A DNA stretch of 64,000 bases from Agrobacterium tumefaciens (GCF_013318015.2 NZ_CP115841.1:2418001-2482000), one strand, 5' to 3'. Counted from the first letter of the stretch, positions 29,915 to 39,914 are shown. Program-made: numbers and translations. Notes: a model not told the origin generated them from the letters alone.

Positions 29915-30642
29915 TCGGTACTATAAAGTGCGCTCTCGCGAAAATCCGTAGAGGCAAGCCCATGCCCGACGAAGATCAGCGCCGTCCGCTCCACCGGTTC
30001 GGCCGCCAGTTTTCCTTCGATGTCGAACAACGTGCCGCGAATGACCCGCTCATCCGGCCAGGAGGCGCGGACAACGATGGCGACTGGGCAATCGGAACCA
30101 TAAAGCGGCGTCAGTTCTTCCACCACCTTGCCGATGGCATGGATGGCGAGATGGATGGCAAGTGTCGCCCCCGTCGCACCGAAGGCTTTCAGCGTCTCGC
30201 CCTCGGGCATTTTCGAAGCGCGGCCCGAAATACGGGTCAGAACAAGACTTTGCGCCACTTCCGGCACCGTCAATTCCCGCTGCAGGGTGGCAGCGGCAGC
30301 AGCGAAAGAGGGCACACCTGGAGTCACGGTATAATCGAGACCCAGCCGTTCCAGCCGGCGGATCTGTTCACCCATGGCACTCCAAACGGATAGATCACCG
30401 GAATGCAGCCGTGCCACATCCTTGCCGGCCTTTGCCGCCGCAACGAACTCCGCCTCGATCTCATCAAGCGACAGTGCTGCCGTATCGACAATGCGTGCAT
30501 CCGTCGGGCAATACTCGATCAGCGCCTTCGGCACCAGCGAGCCGGCATAAAGGCAGACCGGGCAGGCAGCGATAAGATCGCGCCCGCGCACCGTGATGAG
30601 ATCGGCGGCGCCCGGACCGGCGCCGATGAAATGAACCGTCAT
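29869..30642 (-). CDS. cobM: Precorrin-4 C(11)-methyltransferase
   Basis: 257-residue SAM-dependent tetrapyrrole methylase acting at C-11. It starts [22 protein letters not shown] and has [17 protein letters not shown] and the [13 protein letters not shown] segment, the CobM/CbiF pattern. Its start overlaps the cobE stop by 4 bases, and its 3' end overlaps cbiD tail to tail. Confidence 0.93.
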   Translation of the reverse strand: MTVHFIGAGPGAADLITVRGRDLIAACPVCLYAGSLVPKALIEYCPTDARIVDTAALSLDEIEAEFVAAAKAGKDVARLHSGDLSVWSAMGEQIRRLERLGLDYTVTPGVPSFAAAAATLQRELTVPEVAQSLVLTRISGRASKMPEGETLKAFGATGATLAIHLAIHAIGKVVEELTPLYGSDCPVAIVVRASWPDERVIRGTLFDIEGKLAAEPVERTALIFVGHGLASTDFRESALYSTDYVRRFRSPKEDAKG

Positions 30643-31052
30643 TGTTGTTCTCCATGTTCGATGGCGCGGCCATTTCGCGCGTCGCTCGTCGTGGCGATGG
30701 CTACCGTCACATCGCCAACCACGAGACGCGCCGCGACCAGCCGCGCATTTTCTCCGGCGGCAGCAAGTGCCGCCGCTTCACTGACGCTGGGCGTCCCGGC
30801 ATGATCAAGGCTTGCCTGTGAAAATGTCATTGTTTTCGAAGCAGCCGCCTCGAGCTGTTCCTTCGATACGATTTCAAGCGGCAGCGCCAGACGTTTCGCC
30901 GCTTCCGCAAGACCAGCTTCTTTTGCCTTGAGCGGCGCAGTCGCCAAGCATTCAACGGTCATGCCAAAAGCAAGCTCGGCAGCGTGCACGGCTGCAATAA
31001 TTGCATCTGAACCCGTGCCCTTGCGGCAGCCTAGGCCAGCGACAGTCACCAT
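30639..31052 (-). CDS. cobE: Cobalamin biosynthesis protein CobE (CbiG C-domain-like)
   Basis: 137 residues from the ATG at 31052, related to the C-terminal domain of CbiG. It begins [22 protein letters not shown] and contains [11 protein letters not shown] and the [11 protein letters not shown] stretch. CobE is needed in the aerobic pathway but its chemistry is not settled; a role in intermediate binding or acyl-fragment removal has been suggested. A start at 31070 (six more residues) is possible. Couples cobL to cobM through short overlaps. Confidence 0.87.
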   Translation of the reverse strand: MVTVAGLGCRKGTGSDAIIAAVHAAELAFGMTVECLATAPLKAKEAGLAEAAKRLALPLEIVSKEQLEAAASKTMTFSQASLDHAGTPSVSEAAALAAAGENARLVAARLVVGDVTVAIATTSDARNGRAIEHGEQQ

Positions 31053-32305
31053 GGCTTGACCCAGCTCCATTGCGTCACCGGCATGGCCGGACGCCAGCCC
31101 GACATGGAGCCGACAGCAACAACGCGCGACACATCGAGACGGATCATCGAACCACCGAACCTGGCGTGGGCCGCAAGCAGCACCGCTTCCATTTCAAGCG
31201 TCACCGCATTGGCAACCAGCCGCCCGCCTGGCTTCAAGGCCTCCAGAGCAGCCTCAAACACGCCCGTTTCGCTGCCGCCACCACCAATGAAGATCGCATC
31301 CGGTTGAGGCAGGCCTTCAAAAGCCGCAGGTGCTGCACCGATCATGACTTCAAGCCCCGGAACGCCAAATGCCTCGGCATTGCGGGCGATACGTTCAGCT
31401 CTTTCCGGATGCTGCTCTATGGCGATGGCACGGAGCGAGGGGTGCGACAGCATCCATTCAATACCAATCGAACCCGAACCGGCACCGATATCCCACAGCA
31501 GCTCGCCCCGGCGCGGAGCCAGCGATGAAAGAGTCACGGCACGGATTTCACGCTTGGTGATCTGCCCGTCATGTTCGAACAGGCTGTCATCCAGCCCCTG
31601 CACAAAAGGCAGGACGCGTGCGCCCTCAGCAGCAACGACATCGATAGCCACGACGTTCAAAGGATCGATGTCGTCAAAGGTAAAATCGACCGCCCTGATT
31701 TGCCGCCGCCTCTCCCGCTTTCCGCCCAAAGCTTCGAGCAGGACAAATTCCGACTGGCCGAAACCGGATTGAGACAGCAATTCCGCGATGAGAGCGGGCG
31801 CGCGCTCATCAGAAGTAAGCGCGATGATCCTCGCTCCGGGATGCAGATGCGGTCGCAAAAGATCGATGGAACGCCCGTGCAACGACACGCATTCGGTCGA
31901 CTGCAAAGCCCAGCCAAGCCGCGCCGCGGCCTGGGAGAAGGCTGAAGGTGAGGGATAGCAGACTGTCTCCTCCGACGGTATCCGCCGCAGAAGTGTGACG
32001 CCGGCGCCATAAAAGAACGGATCGCCGGAGGCGAGCACGCAGACCCGTCTACCGCGCAACGCCACGACATCGCTCATCTCCGCATCGAACGGCACCGGCC
32101 AAGGGCGCGCCTCACCACGAATGGCTGCAGCCGCCAGTTCCAGATGGCGTTTGCCACCGAAAACAATCTCGGCCGCCTCTATTGCCGCCACGGCATTGCG
32201 ACCGAGCCCATCCAGCCCATCTTCGCCTATGCCGACGATGAAAAGCCATGGCTTGCCTTTCTTTTCAGTGGAAGCGTTGCCCGTTCCGGAATATTCAGAC
32301 GTCAT
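31046..32305 (-). CDS. cobL: Precorrin-6Y C(5,15)-methyltransferase (decarboxylating)
   Basis: 419-residue fusion. The N-terminal half is a CbiE-type tetrapyrrole methylase (WLFIVGIGEDGLDGL at about residues 19-33; LASGDPFFYGAG), and the C-terminal half is a CbiT-type SAM methyltransferase (LLWDIGAGSGSIGIEWM). Together they methylate C-5 and C-15 and decarboxylate the C-12 side chain. The ATG at 32305 has TGGAG 6 bases upstream; its bases are shared with the opposite cobK start in a single CATG. Confidence 0.94.
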   Translation of the reverse strand: MTSEYSGTGNASTEKKGKPWLFIVGIGEDGLDGLGRNAVAAIEAAEIVFGGKRHLELAAAAIRGEARPWPVPFDAEMSDVVALRGRRVCVLASGDPFFYGAGVTLLRRIPSEETVCYPSPSAFSQAAARLGWALQSTECVSLHGRSIDLLRPHLHPGARIIALTSDERAPALIAELLSQSGFGQSEFVLLEALGGKRERRRQIRAVDFTFDDIDPLNVVAIDVVAAEGARVLPFVQGLDDSLFEHDGQITKREIRAVTLSSLAPRRGELLWDIGAGSGSIGIEWMLSHPSLRAIAIEQHPERAERIARNAEAFGVPGLEVMIGAAPAAFEGLPQPDAIFIGGGGSETGVFEAALEALKPGGRLVANAVTLEMEAVLLAAHARFGGSMIRLDVSRVVAVGSMSGWRPAMPVTQWSWVKPW

Positions 32306-33086
32306 GACACGCTCCATACTCATCCTTGGCGGCACGGCGGATGCCCGCATTCTGGCCGGCAAGCTGGCGGTGGACTCCGGCTACCGAATCCTGCTCTCCA
32401 TGGCCGGGCGTACGCTTTCGCCAGTGGAACAGCCTGTGCCGATGCGCAGTGGCGGGTTTGGCGGTGCTGCGGGTTTGGCGGATTTCATCCGCACCGGGAA
32501 TTTCGATATTCTGGTCGACGCCACCCATCCCTATGCGGCGAGGATTTCCGCAAATGCCGTGGAGGCGGCAAGACTTGCCAAAGTTCCGCTTGTAGCACTT
32601 TCTCGCCCCGCCTGGGACCGCCAACCGGATGACAAATGGCAGAGGGTCGATACCATCGAACAGGCTGTTATCGCGCTCGGCGTTGAAGGCAAGCGAGTGT
32701 TTCTGGGGCTCGGCCGGCAGGAACTTCTTCCTTTCGAGGCCGCACCCCAACACAGCTATCTCATTCGCAGCGTTGATCCGGTAGAGCCGCCGCTGAAGGT
32801 GCCGGATGCTCGCTATATTACAGCGCGCGGCCCCTTTGCGCTGGATGAAGAGATCCGCATGCTGGAGGAAAACCGTATCGGCACTGTGGTTTCCAAGAAC
32901 TCCGGCGGCAACGCCAGTTACGGCAAGATCGAAGCGGCGAGGCGGCTTGGCCTGCCGGTTATCATGATCGAGCGGCCGCCACAGCTGAACGCCGCAATCC
33001 TCAATGGCGCGAACGTGCCGGATATAACGACTGCGCTCACCGCCATCCGCCATCAGCTTTCTCTTTTCGAAAAACGTGGCGAATAG
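32304..33086 (+). CDS. cobK: Precorrin-6A reductase
   Basis: 260-residue NADPH-dependent reductase of the corrin macrocycle. It begins SILILGGTADARILAGKLA and has LVDATHPYAARISANA and the SKNSGGNASYGKIEAARRL motif of CobK/CbiJ. The ATG at 32304 overlaps the cobL ATG by two bases on the other strand and has no clear Shine-Dalgarno sequence. The 3' end overlaps cobJ by 34 bases. It is a plus-strand gene enclosed on both sides by minus-strand cob genes. Confidence 0.93.
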   Translation: MTRSILILGGTADARILAGKLAVDSGYRILLSMAGRTLSPVEQPVPMRSGGFGGAAGLADFIRTGNFDILVDATHPYAARISANAVEAARLAKVPLVALSRPAWDRQPDDKWQRVDTIEQAVIALGVEGKRVFLGLGRQELLPFEAAPQHSYLIRSVDPVEPPLKVPDARYITARGPFALDEEIRMLEENRIGTVVSKNSGGNASYGKIEAARRLGLPVIMIERPPQLNAAILNGANVPDITTALTAIRHQLSLFEKRGE

Positions 33087-33814
33087 ACCAGCGGGTCTTT
33101 ATCGGAACGTTCAATCAAACGCGTTTCCACCGAACCGACGATGATGCAAGTGGCCATATCCGCCATGTCGCTCGATGCTTCCGACAAAGGCACGACCCGG
33201 ATGCGCTCATCCGCACGGCCTGCCGCACGGCCGAAGATCACCGGCACCGAGCCGGGCAAATGTCCGCGCAAAAGATCGAAGGCGGTGCCAAGCTGGTGCG
33301 GGCGCGCCTTGCTGACGGGATTATAGAAAGCCATCACGAATCCGGCTTCCGCAGCCGCGATCAGCCGCTTTTCAATAATGCCCCAGGGCTTCAAATTGTC
33401 CGACAGCGAGATGGCGCAGAAATCATGCCCGAGCGGCGCGCCGGCTCGTGCAGCAACCGCAAGCATGGCCGTCACGCCCGGCACGACCGAGAAGTCTATT
33501 TCGCGCCACTCGCGCGGGCCATGTTCAATCGCCTCGCAAACAGCCGCCGCCATGGCAAAAACGCCGGGATCGCCGCCCGAAACCACGCAGACCTTGCCGC
33601 CCCCGGCTGCAAGCCGCAGAGCCTGTTCGGCACGGGAGATTTCCTCGCGATTGTCAGAGGCATGGCGACGTTGGTCGGGTCTGAGCGACAGCCGATCGAG
33701 ATAGGGAATGTAACCGAAGAAATCCTCCGACGCCTCAACGGCGGCGAGCGCCTCCGGTGTCACCTGCGCAGAACTGCCAGGGCCAAGGCCGACAACGACC
33801 AGCCTGCCGGTCAT
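33053..33814 (-). CDS. cobJ: Precorrin-3B C(17)-methyltransferase
   Basis: 253-residue ring-contracting methylase that acts on precorrin-3B made by CobG. It has LVVVGLGPGSSAQVTPEA, VVSGGDPGVFAMAAAV and VPGVTAMLAVAARAGAPLGHDFC, followed by FYNPVSKARP, all typical of CobJ. It lacks the extra C-terminal domains found in some CobJ proteins. It is the last gene of the contiguous run beginning at the B12 riboswitch and overlaps cobI by 4 bases. Confidence 0.94.
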   Translation of the reverse strand: MTGRLVVVGLGPGSSAQVTPEALAAVEASEDFFGYIPYLDRLSLRPDQRRHASDNREEISRAEQALRLAAGGGKVCVVSGGDPGVFAMAAAVCEAIEHGPREWREIDFSVVPGVTAMLAVAARAGAPLGHDFCAISLSDNLKPWGIIEKRLIAAAEAGFVMAFYNPVSKARPHQLGTAFDLLRGHLPGSVPVIFGRAAGRADERIRVVPLSEASSDMADMATCIIVGSVETRLIERSDKDPLVYSPRFSKRES

Positions 33815-34578
33815 GGCGCTTCACCGCCAGCGGGTCTGGTTTTCCAGCCAGGTACCAGAACCAGAGAAAAATAGGGGGCGGGTGATGCGTCCCGCTCAAT
33901 CAGCGGCACCGCATGGCTGTTCGCCATGGTGCCGCGCTCGACATACAGCGCTTCATTAAGCTTGCCGGCCTTTTCCAGCGCCCGGCGGATTTTCGGCAGG
34001 TTGCGCCCGACCTTCATGATCACGGCGCCATCCGTGCCGGACAGACGCTCTGTCAGAACATCTTCGGCCAGCGTGCCGGGAAGCACGCTCAAGATATCGT
34101 CACCCTGCACCAGCGGTAGACCGGCCATCGACCAGCAGCCGGACATGGCGGTAATGCCGGCAACGACCTCCGCCTCATAGGAAGGCGCAAGCCGCAGATG
34201 AAGATGCATATAGGAACCGTAAAACAGCGGATCGCCTTCCGACAGCACGGCGACATTGCGCCCGGCATCGAGATGGGCAGCAATATCCATGGCCGACTGA
34301 TCGAAAAATGCGGCGATCGCACCGCGATAATCCTCGCCGTTTTTGTCGCTCTCGACGGTTACCGGATAGGCCAGCGGCATTTCCAGTGTGCCCGGACGAA
34401 TGAAGGCCTCAACGATACCGCGACCATTGCCGCTGCTGCCTTTCTTGCAGAAGAAGGCGAGGACATCGGCATTTTCGATGGCGCGCACGGCTTTCAGCGT
34501 CAGAAGCTCTGGATCGCCGGGGCCGGTGCCGACGCCCACGAGTTTACCCCTGGAATTTTCGAAAAGAGCCGCGCTCAC
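33811..34578 (-). CDS. cobI: Precorrin-2 C(20)-methyltransferase
   Basis: 255-residue SAM-dependent methylase that forms precorrin-3A. It has LVGVGTGPGDPELLTLKAVRAI, a longer insert with KNGEDYRGAIAAFF, and VLSEGDPLFYGSYMHLHLRL, then VAGITAMSGCWSMAG. These are the CobI/CbiL features. Overlaps cobH and cobJ by 4 bases on each side, as in the usual cobHIJ order. Confidence 0.94.
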   Translation of the reverse strand: MSAALFENSRGKLVGVGTGPGDPELLTLKAVRAIENADVLAFFCKKGSSGNGRGIVEAFIRPGTLEMPLAYPVTVESDKNGEDYRGAIAAFFDQSAMDIAAHLDAGRNVAVLSEGDPLFYGSYMHLHLRLAPSYEAEVVAGITAMSGCWSMAGLPLVQGDDILSVLPGTLAEDVLTERLSGTDGAVIMKVGRNLPKIRRALEKAGKLNEALYVERGTMANSHAVPLIERDASPAPYFSLVLVPGWKTRPAGGEAP

Positions 34579-35207
34579 AGACCTGCCCTCGCAACGGCGT
34601 TGACGGCAGCGGCCGTCATGGCCGATCCACCCATACGTCCCTTGACGATGGCATAGGGAATGCCTAGCGAACTAGCCTCCAGCGCATCCTTCGATTCCGC
34701 CGCACCGACAAAACCGACCGGCATGCCGATAATGGCAGCTGGACGTGGAGCGCCCTTTTCAAGCATCTCCAGAAGATAGAACAGCGCTGTCGGCGCGTTG
34801 CCGATAGCAACGAGAGCACCGTCCAGCTTTTCCGCCCAGAGATCGAGTGCGGCGGCGGAACGGGTATTGCCAATCGTTTTCGCAAGCTCAGGGGTGCGCG
34901 GATCGCGAAGGGTGCAGATCACGTCATTATTGGCCGGAAGGCGGGCGCGGGTCACGCCGTGGGCGACCATTTCCGCATCGCACAGAACGGGCTTGCCCGC
35001 CAGCAAAGCACCACGTGCAGCGACAACGAAATCCGGAGAAAAACGGAAATGGCTGGCCGCTTCCACCAGCCCGCAGGCATGGATCATGCGAATGGCGATA
35101 TCCGCCTGATCTTCGGTAAAAGCGGACAAATCCGCTTCCTCGCGAATGATGGCGAAGGAGCGCTCGTAAATCGCATTGCCGTCGCGAATATAGTCATGGT
35201 CGGTCAT
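34575..35207 (-). CDS. cobH: Precorrin-8X methylmutase
   Basis: 210-residue enzyme that moves the C-11 methyl group to C-12, giving hydrogenobyrinate. The catalytic histidine is H43 in RMIHACGLVEAA, the same position as in characterised CobH; LLAGKPVLCDAEMVAHGV and GMPVGFVGAAESK are also conserved. ATGA overlaps both neighbours. Confidence 0.96.
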   Translation of the reverse strand: MTDHDYIRDGNAIYERSFAIIREEADLSAFTEDQADIAIRMIHACGLVEAASHFRFSPDFVVAARGALLAGKPVLCDAEMVAHGVTRARLPANNDVICTLRDPRTPELAKTIGNTRSAAALDLWAEKLDGALVAIGNAPTALFYLLEMLEKGAPRPAAIIGMPVGFVGAAESKDALEASSLGIPYAIVKGRMGGSAMTAAAVNAVARAGL

Positions 35208-36562
35208 CGGTCATCCTGTCGAAGCGCGGCAACGATTGCCTCCTTACCCAGACGGGCAAGCAGGTCGGCAGCGTTTTCCCCGGGCTTATGTTCTTTTTCG
35301 TAAAGACGGGCAAGTCGCGAAAGCGCCGTCCTCTGTTGCTCGAAAGGTAAAATACCGTCCTGCGGGTCGCAGGCGCGGCTCGAAAACGAAAAGGCCAGAC
35401 CATCGGCGGTGCCGGAAAAGGTCAAAAACGAGGGGGCGGGATGCGCGCAACCCTTTCCGCAGCCGGAGAGATGCAGTGTGAAGGAGCCATCGAGCATGGA
35501 AGCTAATTCCCGCGATGCAAAGGCCGCCAGATCATGTGTGGGAAAGAAAGCCGAAGCGCACCCCGGCGTGCCGGGACAGACAGCGATGGAAGATCGCGCA
35601 TCACCTGCCCTTGTGATGAAACCGGCACTGTCCGCAGTTTGCATCAGCGCATCGCAAGCATCCCGCGACCCGAAAAATAGCAGGCTATGATTGAGCGACG
35701 GCCGCAATGTTTCGATATCAAATGCGCGCGCCAGTCCACAGAGCCGCGACAGATCGGAAGCACGAACTTGCGCGAAAGCAGGAGTGATACCGGCAGCAAA
35801 GGTACCATTACCGGCCGCCATCAGCCCCAGGGACGAAGAAGGCGCAGGCGTCTCGCCTTGGCTCTCGCTATCTACCAGGCGGTCTCCGCAAATCGCCTTT
35901 ATCGTCCGCAAATCCAGATCGCGGCCACGGGCAAGCGGTCCTTTGCCCGCCAGATGGACGAGCAGCAACAGGACCACATCGGCTGCCTTGTCGGCTTCAA
36001 CAAATCCCGCCCGTAGCGCCTTGCTCTCCGGACCTCCGACAAGCAATTGCCAGAAAACTCGATGATCGAGCCGCACCGCCTTCAGACGGATATCGGCAAG
36101 CAAATCTCCCATTCGGAGACGGCCGCCCCCATCGATGATGACGGACATTTTTGCGGCGAGGTTGTCATGCAACGCCAGCGCGGCAGCCTCTCTGCGAATC
36201 TCATCCGCAATGGCGCTGCCATCGGCGATTTCCCGATCGTCCCGGCCGGAAAGAGGTGAGGTCTCGACTGCCAGTCCGTCGCGAAGCGGCAAACCGAGCG
36301 CCAGAACATCATTCTCCAGGTCGCAGGCGCTTTCCCGCGTCAGGCCGCGAAATTGCAGGCTGCCGCGTGCCGTGATGTCTATCAGCCCGTTGCCGTGCTG
36401 CTCGGCAAGTTCGCAAAGTGCGATCATATCATGGGGCGCAATATCCGCCTCGAATGCGATGCGCGACAGGTAGCCGTCACCGGTCAGCATCGGGGTCGAT
36501 AAGGCCGGACACGTGCCACGGCGGCCAAACGGCTGGACCGGATCGGAAGGGGCCGTCCTCAT
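35204..36562 (-). CDS. cobG: Precorrin-3B synthase (CobG)
   Basis: 452-residue oxygen-using monooxygenase that makes the hydroxy-lactone precorrin-3B; it marks the pathway as the aerobic one. It resembles sulfite/nitrite reductases: an N-terminal ferredoxin-like half with ALCELAEQHGNGLIDITARGSLQFRG split across a conserved region, and C-terminal Fe-S cysteines in CPGTPGCASAFF and SGCGKGCAHPAP. The C-terminal extension (residues ~390-452) is variable in the family. ATGA overlaps with cobN and cobH. Confidence 0.93.
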   Translation of the reverse strand: MRTAPSDPVQPFGRRGTCPALSTPMLTGDGYLSRIAFEADIAPHDMIALCELAEQHGNGLIDITARGSLQFRGLTRESACDLENDVLALGLPLRDGLAVETSPLSGRDDREIADGSAIADEIRREAAALALHDNLAAKMSVIIDGGGRLRMGDLLADIRLKAVRLDHRVFWQLLVGGPESKALRAGFVEADKAADVVLLLLVHLAGKGPLARGRDLDLRTIKAICGDRLVDSESQGETPAPSSSLGLMAAGNGTFAAGITPAFAQVRASDLSRLCGLARAFDIETLRPSLNHSLLFFGSRDACDALMQTADSAGFITRAGDARSSIAVCPGTPGCASAFFPTHDLAAFASRELASMLDGSFTLHLSGCGKGCAHPAPSFLTFSGTADGLAFSFSSRACDPQDGILPFEQQRTALSRLARLYEKEHKPGENAADLLARLGKEAIVAALRQDDR

Positions 36563-39500
36563 GCGCCGACCCTTTCAGAACGGGGCAGGATCAGCATTTC
36601 AAGTTCCGCATCCACCGCATTGCGGCGGCTGTGCCACAACCCGCGACGACGGGCAGATAAAAAGCGCGTCGCCATGACCTCCGCCGCTTTCGGATTTTCC
36701 CGCAGGATGAAATCGCGAACATCCTCATTGCCGAAATAGGCGTCGTAAAGCGCCTCGATCAGCGAGGAAGATACCGCATGGGTGGTTTCCGCAAAACCGA
36801 TCAGCCGGTCAACCGTCTCGGCAAATTCCGCCACCCCGCGCGGGCCGTGCCGCATCTGGCCGGCGATAAAGCGCGGATTGACGGCGCGGGCCCGAACAAC
36901 GCGCGTCAGCGCCTGCGAAATGGATCGCGCGCGCGGACGCGCGGGATCGGTCGTATCCAGCGCCACGATATCGGCAACGCCGCCAAGGAGTGCTTTTGCG
37001 GCGGTAAAGCCACCGATGAAGGCGACATCTGACGAGCCGTCGAGAAGATCCCGGCCCGGATCGTCACCGGTGTGAACGAGAAGGTCGGCACGGCGCACCA
37101 GCTCGACAAAACCGGCATCCTCGAAAATCTCAAGCCCATCCGCACCGCCAAAGGCATGGCTTGCCGCATCCAGATAGGCTTGCCCTAGTTCCTCACGTTC
37201 TTCCCATTTTCCGCTGGCGAGTTTCTCCTCAGTGCCCGCACCATAGGTGCCGGGTGCGGAGCCGAAGATGCGTGCCGGTATATGCCCGAGTGCCACCGCC
37301 TCTTCCGCCAGCGGATTGTCGCCCGGCGCTTCATCCCGCCGCGCGACGGCCTTGGCGGCGGCGTCTAGAAGAGCGATCAACGCCGGAAACATGTCGCGGA
37401 ACAGGCCGGAAATCCGGAATGTGACGTCGACACGCGGCCGCCCGATACTGGCCGGCGGCAGAACCTCGATGCCTGTGACGCGACCCGTCGCCAGGTCATG
37501 GATCGGTCTCGCCCCCATCAGATGCAGCGCCTGCGCCACATCCTCGCCGCCATTGCGCAGGCTGGCGCTGCCCCAGAGATCAAAAACCAGATGTTTCGGC
37601 CAGTCGCCATGGGATTGCAGATGGTGCCGAAGCACTTCTTCGCCCGCCATGCGGCCCAGCTCGAAAGCCGTCGGCGTCGGCATGGTGCGCGGATCGGCAG
37701 CATAAAGATTGCGGCCCGTCGGCAGGACATCGAGACGCCCGCGCGCGGGTGCGCCGGAAGGACCGGGGACAATATGGCGGCCATCGAGCGCGGCAAGCAG
37801 CGCCGTTTTTTCCGCCGCAGCACTTTCAAGCCTCAGAAGATCGGTCTCGCCTTCGGGGCTGCAGCCAAAAACATGCTGGCCATCCTTGATGGCGAAGTCC
37901 TTCAGGTCGCAGAGGAAGGCGTCGATGCGCGACAGCGCCGCATCGGCATCGTCCTTTGCACCGACACCGGCATCCGCCGCAAGACCGGTTTCCAGTGCCT
38001 TCTCTACGATCAGTTTCGCCAGCCGGTCACGGCGGCGGCGGTCAAGCCCGTCCGCCTGCGCATATTCGTCGACGAGCTGTTCCAGAGCCAATTGTTCCGG
38101 CGAAAGCCCGGCATCTACCAGCACAGGCGGAACATGGCCGATCGTGACGGCAGCGATCCGCCGTTTGGCAACCGCCGCTTCGCCCGGATTGGAAACGATG
38201 AACGGATAGACCACCGGCAAAGACCCGGTGACGATTTCAGGAAAACAATCGCGGGAAAGCGCAACTGTCTTGCCGGGCAGCCATTCCAGTGTGCCATGCG
38301 CACCGACATGCACAATGGCATGCGCCCCTGCGACACGCTGCATCCAGGCGCCGAAAGCGACCAACGCATGACGTGGCGGCAGGGCAGGATCATGGTAATC
38401 CACCCGCCGATCCTCATTTCGCCCACGATCCGGTGCCAGGGCCACGAATATCTGGCCGAAACGGGCGACGCGAAAACGGAATGCGCCGTCGGCTAGTGCG
38501 TCGTCCTGTTCGGCCGAACCCCACGTGCCATCCACGGAGGCGGCAACCCCTTCAGGCAAACCCAAAAGAAAATCACGATAGTCTGAAAGTCCAACAGCCG
38601 CTTCCTGCTGCTCGACACAATCCAGCAAAGCCCGCGCCGTTTCGGGAATATCCGAAACCACATATCCTGCCGCGGCCAGATCGCGCAGCATTTCAAGCAC
38701 GCTTTGCGGCACATCGAGACCAACGGCATAACCCGTGCGCCCCGGCGCAGCACCGGGATAATCCGGCATCAGAATGACGATCCGCCGTTCCTGTGGCGTG
38801 GACTGTTTTAATTGCAGAAAGGCAGCGATTCGGTTTGCCACCTGTTCGACGCGATCAGCCTCCGGTACATTGATGAGGCTGATACCGCCATCAGTCCGCA
38901 CCTGCTTGAATGAGATTGCGCCAGCAAGAATCCGGCCATCGAGTTCCGGCAGAACCACATGCATGGCAAGATCGGAAGGGTTGAGACCGCGCGCATTTTC
39001 CGCCCAGCCGTCCCGTCGCGTCGTCGCCATAACCACCTGAAACACCGGCACGCCGAGGCGATCAAACAGGGTTTTACCGCTGTCGTCCATCTGACTGGCA
39101 AAAGCCGTGGCGGCAACGATGGCGGCGGGCTGGAGTTCGGGCAGTACGGTTTCGAGAAAGCGGATCGCCTCCCCATCCTTGAGGCCGCTGACGAAAATCG
39201 GCAATGGCGCAAAACCGCGCTGAGAGAGCGCGTTAAAAAGCGCATCCACGGGCGCCGCATCGGCCGCAAGAAGCATGGAGCGGTAAAAGAGAATGGGAAG
39301 CACAGCTGCGCCGGCGGGAAAACCGGCGCAGGCTTCCGCCTGATCCACGACGCCTTTACCCGGCCGATAAAAGCCGGCTTTCGGCAGCGGTTGAGCCTCG
39401 ATATCTGGCCATGCGCCACCACTTACAAGGGCAGCAAGACCAATGGCAAGCCGGTCCATATTTTCCCGCCCACCCTCGCGGAAGAAGGCGAGGACGGACG

Positions 39501-39909
39501 CCAACGTCCGGCGATCAACAGTCGAGGCTGCTTCGAGCTTTTCGTCTCTCTCACTGCATTCACCCGGCAGGAGCATAAGTTTTATGCCACGTCGCCGCGC
39601 CATCGTGCTGAGCTGATCGACGCCATAGCGCCAGCGTTCCGCGCCGCCGAGAATCCGGATAAGGATGACACGGGCATGTTCGGCCGTCTTTTCAATCCAC
39701 AGATCGACCGACATCGGATGCCGAAGCTCGGAGAGGTTGGCGGCAGACAAGGACGGAAGCGCGCCCTCTGCCTGCCGCCATGCCTGTTCCAGCCCGGCAA
39801 GATCGCTTGCCGAAAAAGACAGCATCACCACATCCGATCGCGGCTGGTTGAGATCAACCGGCTCGATCAGGTCGTCCAGAGACGAAGATGTGGTGGCGAG
39901 AATGTGCAT
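36559..39909 (-). CDS. cobN: Cobaltochelatase large subunit CobN
   Basis: 1,116-residue subunit that, with CobS and CobT (not in this window), inserts cobalt into hydrogenobyrinic acid a,c-diamide. The N-terminus is MHILATTSSSLDDLIEP, the middle has HVGAHGTLEWLPGKTVALS and the YPFIVSNPGEA segment, and the C-terminal half has DLWGSASLRNGGEDVAQALHLMG and FGSAPGTYGAG, all hallmarks of CobN. It appears complete at both ends, yet is shorter than the roughly 1,270 residues of the characterised enzyme. Follows cobW by 5 bases and overlaps cobG by 4. Confidence 0.95.
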   Translation of the reverse strand: MHILATTSSSLDDLIEPVDLNQPRSDVVMLSFSASDLAGLEQAWRQAEGALPSLSAANLSELRHPMSVDLWIEKTAEHARVILIRILGGAERWRYGVDQLSTMARRRGIKLMLLPGECSERDEKLEAASTVDRRTLASVLAFFREGGRENMDRLAIGLAALVSGGAWPDIEAQPLPKAGFYRPGKGVVDQAEACAGFPAGAAVLPILFYRSMLLAADAAPVDALFNALSQRGFAPLPIFVSGLKDGEAIRFLETVLPELQPAAIVAATAFASQMDDSGKTLFDRLGVPVFQVVMATTRRDGWAENARGLNPSDLAMHVVLPELDGRILAGAISFKQVRTDGGISLINVPEADRVEQVANRIAAFLQLKQSTPQERRIVILMPDYPGAAPGRTGYAVGLDVPQSVLEMLRDLAAAGYVVSDIPETARALLDCVEQQEAAVGLSDYRDFLLGLPEGVAASVDGTWGSAEQDDALADGAFRFRVARFGQIFVALAPDRGRNEDRRVDYHDPALPPRHALVAFGAWMQRVAGAHAIVHVGAHGTLEWLPGKTVALSRDCFPEIVTGSLPVVYPFIVSNPGEAAVAKRRIAAVTIGHVPPVLVDAGLSPEQLALEQLVDEYAQADGLDRRRRDRLAKLIVEKALETGLAADAGVGAKDDADAALSRIDAFLCDLKDFAIKDGQHVFGCSPEGETDLLRLESAAAEKTALLAALDGRHIVPGPSGAPARGRLDVLPTGRNLYAADPRTMPTPTAFELGRMAGEEVLRHHLQSHGDWPKHLVFDLWGSASLRNGGEDVAQALHLMGARPIHDLATGRVTGIEVLPPASIGRPRVDVTFRISGLFRDMFPALIALLDAAAKAVARRDEAPGDNPLAEEAVALGHIPARIFGSAPGTYGAGTEEKLASGKWEEREELGQAYLDAASHAFGGADGLEIFEDAGFVELVRRADLLVHTGDDPGRDLLDGSSDVAFIGGFTAAKALLGGVADIVALDTTDPARPRARSISQALTRVVRARAVNPRFIAGQMRHGPRGVAEFAETVDRLIGFAETTHAVSSSLIEALYDAYFGNEDVRDFILRENPKAAEVMATRFLSARRRGLWHSRRNAVDAELEMLILPRSERVGA

Positions 39910-39914
39910 TTCTA

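Noticed and set aside
37498..38496. 332-codon plus-strand open frame inside cobN
   Set aside because: Antisense shadow of a highly conserved gene; no family similarity recognised.
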